A DNA stretch of 64,000 nt from Micromonospora saelicesensis (lineage in GTDB: Bacteria; Actinomycetota; Actinomycetes; Mycobacteriales; Micromonosporaceae), in contig NZ_FMCR01000001.1 in NCBI RefSeq assembly GCF_900091575.1, positions 1,364,001 to 1,428,000 of the forward strand, in the 5' to 3' direction. Below, one piece after another: positions 59,152 through 64,000 of the stretch; the stretch's first letter is position 1, and every line of letters starts with the position of its first letter. The position numbers and the translations under genes were made by a program. The notes below the pieces were generated by a model. The model ran no database searches and had not been told where the DNA came from. It saw nothing but the letters and a program-made list of their open reading frames with translations.

Positions 59152-62034
59152 TCAGTCGTCCTCGTCCAGGTCGTGCTCCGCGCGCAACGCGGCGGCTTCC
59201 GTGGGCCGATCGAGCAGATCCAGCACCCGAGCCAGCAGCCAGGCCGTCTGGCGGACCTGCCGTGAGGCGGCCGGCAACCCACCAAGCACGCGACGCAGCA
59301 GCCGCTCCGCCTCGGCCGGCCGGTCCAGGCGCAGCAGCAACTCACCGATCAGGGCCTCCACCTGGGCGGCCTCGCCGAACGCCTCGATCGACCGCAACCG
59401 GTCCGGCACCCCGGTGAGCCGGCCCAGCGCCTCGTCCAGTCGGTCCGCCCCGGTGAGCACCCGCGCTCCGGCCTCGGCCGCCAGCGCCAGCTCGTACAGC
59501 ACCGGCGGATCGGCCTGCCCGGCCAGCTTCGCCGCCAACCCGTCCACCACCTCGACGGCGCGCAACGCCGCGTCCCGGTCGTCGGCCCAGAACCAGGCGT
59601 ACGTCTCCCGCCGGCGAGCACGCAGCTCGTCCAGCGGCAGGTCACCGAGCCGGTACGCCTCAGCCGCGGCGGCGAACCGCTCGCCCGCCGCCGCGTCCCG
59701 GTCGGCGTCGTAGAGGATCCCGCCGGCCTCCTCCAGCACCTGCGCCCGGTGCGGAAGGTTGTCCGGTCCGTCGAGGTTGCTGGCCAGCTGCTCCAACAGG
59801 CCCAACGCGGGATCGATCTCACCAAGTCCGGCGTAGACGCCGGCCAGCAGGTGCCGGCAGCGGTCGGCCTCCGCCTGGGCGCCCAGCCGGTCCAGACCGA
59901 GCACGGCCTCCTCGGCGACCTCGGCGGCTTCGGCGAGCCGGCCCACCATCCGGTACGCGTTCGCCAGCTCCCACCGCAGGAACGCGTCCCCCTCGGCGCC
60001 CCGCTCCACGCACAGCGTCACCGCCTCGACGAAGTCGTCCACCGCGTCCGGGGCCCGGCCGGCCGCCAGCAATGCCCGGGCCCGGGCGACCCGGACCGGC
60101 AGCTCCGCGTCCGCCGGTGCCGCCTCCAACGCCTCGTCGCAGGCGGCCACGGCGTCCGCCGGATCGTCGACCAGCCGCGCGTACGCCAGGCCGGCGCCCG
60201 TGACCACCTCGCCGACGCCCAGGTCCCGGCCGATCCGGCGTGCCTCGTCGACGGCGGCGCGTGCCTCGTCGACGCGGTCCAACTGTTCCAGCAGGTGCCC
60301 CCGGTGCAGTGCGATCCGGGCCGCCAGGTGCCGATCGCCGCCCGCGTCGGCCGGTACCCGGTCGAGCGCCGCGAGGGCGTCCGCCCAACGCTCGCGGTGC
60401 AGCAGCGCCAACGCCACCCGGTCGTGTCCGGCCGCCCGCTGCCCCGCGTCGCCGAGCCGGTCCAGGACCTCGGCCGCCTCTCGGGCCAGCAGCAGGCCTT
60501 CCTCGGTTTCCTCGTCGGACCGGGTCAACAACACGCCGAGCCGCCCGGCGACCGTCTGGGCGGCCACCTCCTCGCCCGCCTCCCGGTACAGCTCCACCGC
60601 CGCCCGATTCAGCTTGATCGCACCATCGATGTCGTCCTCGTCGCCACGCTCCGATGCGCGCAGCGCCAGCCGGTGCGCGGACGTGCGGGCGGGCAGCTCG
60701 GCGGAGCCGAACCGGTCGTCGAAGGCGACCAGCGCCGCCCGGAAGGTGGCCCGGTCGTGCCGGCCCCAGCTCTGCTCCGCGAGGTCCAGCAGATCGTCCG
60801 GGCCGGCGTCGGCGGGCACGGCCACGGCGGGTCGTTCACCCTTACCGCTTCGCACTCGCTCGGCTCGTTCGGTGGACGACGCTGGTGTGCCCGGCTCGTC
60901 CGTGACCGGACGGGTCGGGCGGGCCGGGCGGCGACGGACGCTCGCTGACAGCGGCACATGCTCCCCGCTCGCCTGCACTGCCAGCCGACGAGCGATCCAC
61001 TCCGACTGCTGGCTCGTGCCGTTACGGGCGTCGAAGCGGGCGGCCAGACCGGCCGCCGTCTCGGCCAGCTCGTCCGCCAACGACGCCGCCGACACCTCGG
61101 CGGCCGGTCGGCCCTCGGCGGCCCGGCGGTACACGGTCGACGGGCCGGCCTGACGCAGCGCTGCGGAGGCCGCCGCCGCGAAGTGCATGGCGGCGGCCGG
61201 CGACGGCGGCCGGTCCAGCCAGTCCAGGTGCCGCTCGACCAGCTCGACCGCCCGCGCCTCGTTGCCGGTCAGCGTGCAGAACTCGACGTGGTCCGCGATG
61301 TCCCACAGGTCCGCGAGGTTGCCGCGCAGCCGGCGGTACGCCTCCCGGTGCGCGTCCCGCGCCTCCTCGGCCCGCCCGGTGCGCAGGTACGGCAGGAGCA
61401 GCGCGGTGAGGATCGCCTGCGGCTGCTCGGTGCAGGTGAGCCGACCGGCGAGTACCGGCTCGGCCAGCGCCACCGCCTCGGCGTCCCGGCCGGTGTCGGC
61501 GAGGTAGCTCACCTGGCTCGTCGGATCACAGCCGGCGCAGTCGGAGAGTTCGTCGCGAGGAGTGGTCTGCCAGAGCCGGTACCAGTGTGCGGCGGCCTCG
61601 ACGTCGCCCACGTGCTCGGCAACCCGGAACCGGTGCTTGTGCACGGCCTGCAGGCTGTGCCCGCCGGCCCGGTAGCGCCGCTCCATGTCGTCCAGCACCG
61701 CGTACGTGCGGTCCAGTGGCACCTCGGGGAACTTCAGCAGACCGGACGCCATGTACTTGAAGTGCCACAGCAGCTGGTGCAGGTGGCGCTGATGGTAGGG
61801 CTGCGGGTCCCGGTCGAACTCGGACAGACACCAGGAGAAGGTCACGAAGGACTTGGCCGGCTCACCGCCGTAGATGTAGCCGGTGGTGGCCTGCATCCGC
61901 GTGACGAACGCGAGGTGCCGGTCGTCGGCGGCGTCCACCCGGCGGAGCAGCTGCTCCAGCGCGGCGATCTGCCCCGCCCCGTACGGCATGTCGGCGATGC
62001 CGCGCAGTACCCGCCACAGATCCTCGTCGCTCAT
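59152..62034 (-). CDS. Large TPR protein paired with an HSP90-family gene
   Basis: 960 residues, almost all helical. The N-terminal part (about 1-330; MSDEDLWRVLRGIADMPYG, YGGEPAKSFVTFSWCLSEFDRDPQPYHQRHLHQLLWHFKYMASGLL) is distinct. A charged linker follows (about 365-400; RRRPARPTRPVTDEPG), then repeated 34-residue TPR-like units (about 410-950). No TM, no signal and no enzyme motif are seen. ATG 62034 is 2 nt after the HSP90-like stop, with GGGAG 5 nt upstream. Translation is coupled, so the two probably act as one complex. The longer open frame overlapping the HSP90-like gene was rejected. Confidence 0.75.
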   Translation of the reverse strand: MSDEDLWRVLRGIADMPYGAGQIAALEQLLRRVDAADDRHLAFVTRMQATTGYIYGGEPAKSFVTFSWCLSEFDRDPQPYHQRHLHQLLWHFKYMASGLLKFPEVPLDRTYAVLDDMERRYRAGGHSLQAVHKHRFRVAEHVGDVEAAAHWYRLWQTTPRDELSDCAGCDPTSQVSYLADTGRDAEAVALAEPVLAGRLTCTEQPQAILTALLLPYLRTGRAEEARDAHREAYRRLRGNLADLWDIADHVEFCTLTGNEARAVELVERHLDWLDRPPSPAAAMHFAAAASAALRQAGPSTVYRRAAEGRPAAEVSAASLADELAETAAGLAARFDARNGTSQQSEWIARRLAVQASGEHVPLSASVRRRPARPTRPVTDEPGTPASSTERAERVRSGKGERPAVAVPADAGPDDLLDLAEQSWGRHDRATFRAALVAFDDRFGSAELPARTSAHRLALRASERGDEDDIDGAIKLNRAAVELYREAGEEVAAQTVAGRLGVLLTRSDEETEEGLLLAREAAEVLDRLGDAGQRAAGHDRVALALLHRERWADALAALDRVPADAGGDRHLAARIALHRGHLLEQLDRVDEARAAVDEARRIGRDLGVGEVVTGAGLAYARLVDDPADAVAACDEALEAAPADAELPVRVARARALLAAGRAPDAVDDFVEAVTLCVERGAEGDAFLRWELANAYRMVGRLAEAAEVAEEAVLGLDRLGAQAEADRCRHLLAGVYAGLGEIDPALGLLEQLASNLDGPDNLPHRAQVLEEAGGILYDADRDAAAGERFAAAAEAYRLGDLPLDELRARRRETYAWFWADDRDAALRAVEVVDGLAAKLAGQADPPVLYELALAAEAGARVLTGADRLDEALGRLTGVPDRLRSIEAFGEAAQVEALIGELLLRLDRPAEAERLLRRVLGGLPAASRQVRQTAWLLARVLDLLDRPTEAAALRAEHDLDEDD

Positions 62035-62036
62035 GC

Positions 62037-63824
62037 TCACTCCCGTCCCGGGACAGCCCGGCCGAGCAGGCCGAGGAAGGAATCGTTCAGCAGCGCGGCG
62101 TCGGCCGCGCGGATCGGATGGTGGCCGAGCAGCAGCGCCTGCCCGTACAGCGCCTCGATGGCGAGACCGACCAGCTCCGGGTCGCTCAGCATGGTCACCC
62201 GTCGTACCAGCGGGTTGCGGTGGTTGAGCACCAACTGCGGACGGTCCGGCGGGGCGGTGGCGGCGAGAGCGTCGAGCACTCCACCCCACAGCTCGTCGGC
62301 CCGGTCCCGGCTGGCGGCGAGCTGGTCGTTGAACGCCGCCGACCGGCTGACCAGGTAGAGCGCTGGCAGCGAGACCGGGTCGTACGCCCGGATGACCACC
62401 TCGCAGCCGGAACGCTCGACGGCCCGCTGCGCCGCCGCGAGGAACGGTCGCAGCGCCAACTCCACCTGCGGGTCGAGCGCGTCGAACCGGGTGGTGAGGT
62501 CGCTCGGCTCCAGCCGCTCGATCAGCACCGAGCGGTCCACCACCGGCAGCCGCTCGATCAGTTCGGTGTCGTACGTGTAGCCGGCGTTGACCACCGCCAG
62601 GTCCTGCGCGGCGGCGACCGCGGCGAGCTGACGGAACTCGTCCAGGCTGGCCGCGTAGCGGACCACGCCGTAGCGTTCGCGGAACTCGGCGAGGGTGAGG
62701 GTGCCGACGTTGGTGTCCATGGGCCACCACCGGTCGACCAGCCGGAGCATCTCGTCGTCGTGCAGCGCCAGGGCCTTCACGCCGAGGTGGTGCACCTGGA
62801 GGAACTCGGCCAGCCGGTGCGGGTCGTGCCGGGCCAACCGGACCAGCCAGCCGCGCACCTGGTCGCCGAGCGCCTCCCGGGTCGCCGTCAGCAGGGTGTC
62901 CTCGTAGAGGGCCTCCCGGCTGGCGGTCGGGCGCAGCTCGGTCGCGTCCACCACGCAGTGCGCGAAGAACGCCCACTCCGGCAGCAGCCCGTCGGCGTTC
63001 TCGGTGAGCAGCATCCGCTTGAGGTAGACGCGATGCCCGGCCCGGGCCGCCGGGTTCACCGGCGTCGGCAGGATGACGGCGACACCGGTCAGCCCGGCCT
63101 CCGGCACGGCCAGCGGCAGGACGTCGAACGGGTCCACGCCGAGCGTCTCCCGGGCGTACCGGATCAGCGCCGCGCGGTCCAGTGGCGCACCCGGCGTGGT
63201 CGGCCAGGGCGGCTCTCCAGTGGTGGTGACGACGTCGCCGACGCGGACGGTGACCGGCAGCAGTGCGCCGAAGAGCCGGGCCAGGTCGGTGACGGTCGCT
63301 GTGGTGAACCACTGGTCCGCGTCGCGGCGGGGCACCAGCGTGACAGTGGTGCCCGGCTCGGCGCGGGCGGCCTCCGGCGGGGCCACCGTCACCGCGTAGC
63401 GGCCATCGGCGTACCCGGTCCAGCGAACCGTGGGATTGTCGCCGTGCCGGGTGAGCACCTGGATCTCGTCGGCCACCAGGAAGCAGGAGAGCAGACCGAT
63501 GCCGAACTGGCCGAGGAACTCGTGCCGGGAGAAACCAAGCTCGTCGCGCTTCGAGCTGCGGCCGATGGTGGCCAGCAGCTCGTGCACCTGCGCCTCGGTC
63601 AGACCGATGCCGGTGTCGTGCACCCGTAGCGTGCCGTCGCCGGTGCTGTCCGGGGGTTCGATGCGTACCAGCGTCGGCGCGTCCGGCTCGGTCCTGCGTC
63701 GGGCGGTGATCGCGTCCACCGCGTTCTGGAGCAGCTCGCGGACGTAGACCCGCGGGCTGCCGTAGAGGTGATGACTGAGCAGGTCAACCACGCCACGTAG
63801 GTCGACCTGGAAAGTGTGATCCAC
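62037..63824 (-). CDS. HSP90-family chaperone-like ATPase, short C-terminus
   Basis: 595 residues. A GHKL ATPase domain (about 1-190) shows the HSP90 pattern: Glu30/Asn34 in VRELLQNAVDAI, Asp70 in DTGIGLT, and the G2 loop GQFGIGLLSCFLVAD (106-119). A middle domain follows (about 220-420; RVYLKRMLLTENADGLLPEWAFFAHCVVDATELRPTASREALYED). The C-terminal region is divergent and ends GRAVPGRE, without MEEVD. GTG 63824 (DHTFQVDLRGVVDLLSHHLYGSP) is the family start. It is followed by a TPR gene. It is a cytosolic ATP-driven chaperone or scaffold; the client is unknown. Confidence 0.86.
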   Translation of the reverse strand: MDHTFQVDLRGVVDLLSHHLYGSPRVYVRELLQNAVDAITARRRTEPDAPTLVRIEPPDSTGDGTLRVHDTGIGLTEAQVHELLATIGRSSKRDELGFSRHEFLGQFGIGLLSCFLVADEIQVLTRHGDNPTVRWTGYADGRYAVTVAPPEAARAEPGTTVTLVPRRDADQWFTTATVTDLARLFGALLPVTVRVGDVVTTTGEPPWPTTPGAPLDRAALIRYARETLGVDPFDVLPLAVPEAGLTGVAVILPTPVNPAARAGHRVYLKRMLLTENADGLLPEWAFFAHCVVDATELRPTASREALYEDTLLTATREALGDQVRGWLVRLARHDPHRLAEFLQVHHLGVKALALHDDEMLRLVDRWWPMDTNVGTLTLAEFRERYGVVRYAASLDEFRQLAAVAAAQDLAVVNAGYTYDTELIERLPVVDRSVLIERLEPSDLTTRFDALDPQVELALRPFLAAAQRAVERSGCEVVIRAYDPVSLPALYLVSRSAAFNDQLAASRDRADELWGGVLDALAATAPPDRPQLVLNHRNPLVRRVTMLSDPELVGLAIEALYGQALLLGHHPIRAADAALLNDSFLGLLGRAVPGRE

Positions 63825-63944
63825 GTCTGATGTCTCCCCGGTCCCGATGCCGGCGCTCACCGTACCGATGATCACCGACAGGCGCGGTCCCCTTCTGCCC
63901 GGCGGCTTGACCCTCGACCCGGTCGAACCGGCACGGTCGCCGGC

Positions 63945-64000
63945 ATGACTTCCTCCGCTCTGGGCCGGGACTTCCAGCTCCTGTGGTCCGCGGCCGTCTC
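63945..64000 (+). CDS. Start of a probable MFS transporter (partial, cut by window end)
   Basis: Only 18 codons are in the window: MTSSALGRDFQLLWSAA. This opening (LGRDFxLLW before the first TM) is typical of MFS drug transporters. ATG 63945 has no strong ribosome site; TTGACC at 63907-63912 may be a -35. It is divergent from the HSP90-like gene. The rest lies outside. Confidence 0.55.
   Translation, partial: MTSSALGRDFQLLWSAAV

Noticed and set aside
62035..63312. N-terminal extension of the TPR gene through the HSP90-like gene
   Set aside because: The extra 426 codons are out-of-frame HSP90 sequence. ATG 62034 has a ribosome site and a normal N-terminus.

Overview
The window looks like chromosome from a Micromonosporaceae actinomycete, most likely Micromonospora or a close relative. 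The DNA is very GC-rich and GTG/TTG starts are common. The conserved actinobacterial order crgA / DUF881 / class E sortase / small membrane protein / pabA-like / pknB-pknA-pbpA-rodA-pstP-fhaB-fhaA / tRNA-Leu is present, and in related genomes this block lies close to the replication origin. No CRISPR, prophage, insertion sequence or resistance island was seen.

Layout. (1) 1-10.1 kb: accessory genes. These are an orphan membrane protein, a VOC protein, a winged-helix regulator pseudogene with three frameshifts, a DrrAB-type ABC exporter that overlaps tail-to-tail with a large SARP-type regulator, an S66 (MccF-like) peptidase, a LigT-type phosphoesterase, and a SigE-family sigma factor overlapping a one-TM partner. 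(2) 10.2-21.2 kb: tRNA-Gly, a PNPOx-fold protein, dcd, and a cell-wall lytic group. The group has two NlpC/P60 endopeptidases, one behind a c-di-AMP (ydaO-type) riboswitch, and an Amidase_2 protein with a lysozyme-like N-terminus. Two CNNM/HlyC proteins and a membrane-anchored Fe-S reductase follow. (3) 21.4-35.5 kb: the division and wall-growth signalling block. PknA and PknB are the Ser/Thr kinases, PstP the phosphatase, FhaA and FhaB the phosphothreonine readers, and PbpA and the SEDS protein the enzymes. CrgA, the sortase and the pabA-like gene diverge from it. Translational overlaps suggest fhaA to pknB is one operon. (4) 35.6-39.1 kb: an epimerase and a WecG/TagA glycosyltransferase with overlapping ends, then a secreted subtilase. 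(5) 39.3-46.3 kb: small and lineage-specific genes. These include a DUF5753/DUF397 regulator pair, a probably frameshifted gene, and two kinase-less PASTA membrane proteins. (6) 46.4-52.3 kb: a GCS2-type ligase, a divergent YceI/MarR pair and an XRE-NB-ARC regulator. (7) 52.4-59.1 kb: an acyl-CoA catabolic cluster with an acyl-CoA dehydrogenase, carboxyltransferase beta, HMG-CoA-lyase-like enzyme, biotin carboxylase and TetR. A snapalysin gene interrupts it, and no biotin-carrier domain is encoded. (8) 59.2-64 kb: an HSP90-family protein directly followed by a 960-residue TPR protein, then the start of a probable MFS transporter.

Many transcription units end in long perfect GC hairpins without a clear T-tract. 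Three related long intergenic palindromes (25.4, 46.3 and 56.95 kb) and a pair of one-nucleotide-loop G-quadruplex motifs (46.37-46.41 kb) are not explained by the genes. Most assignments come from recognising protein families by eye. Starts were chosen from ribosome-binding sites, overlaps or family lengths and are stated for each gene.
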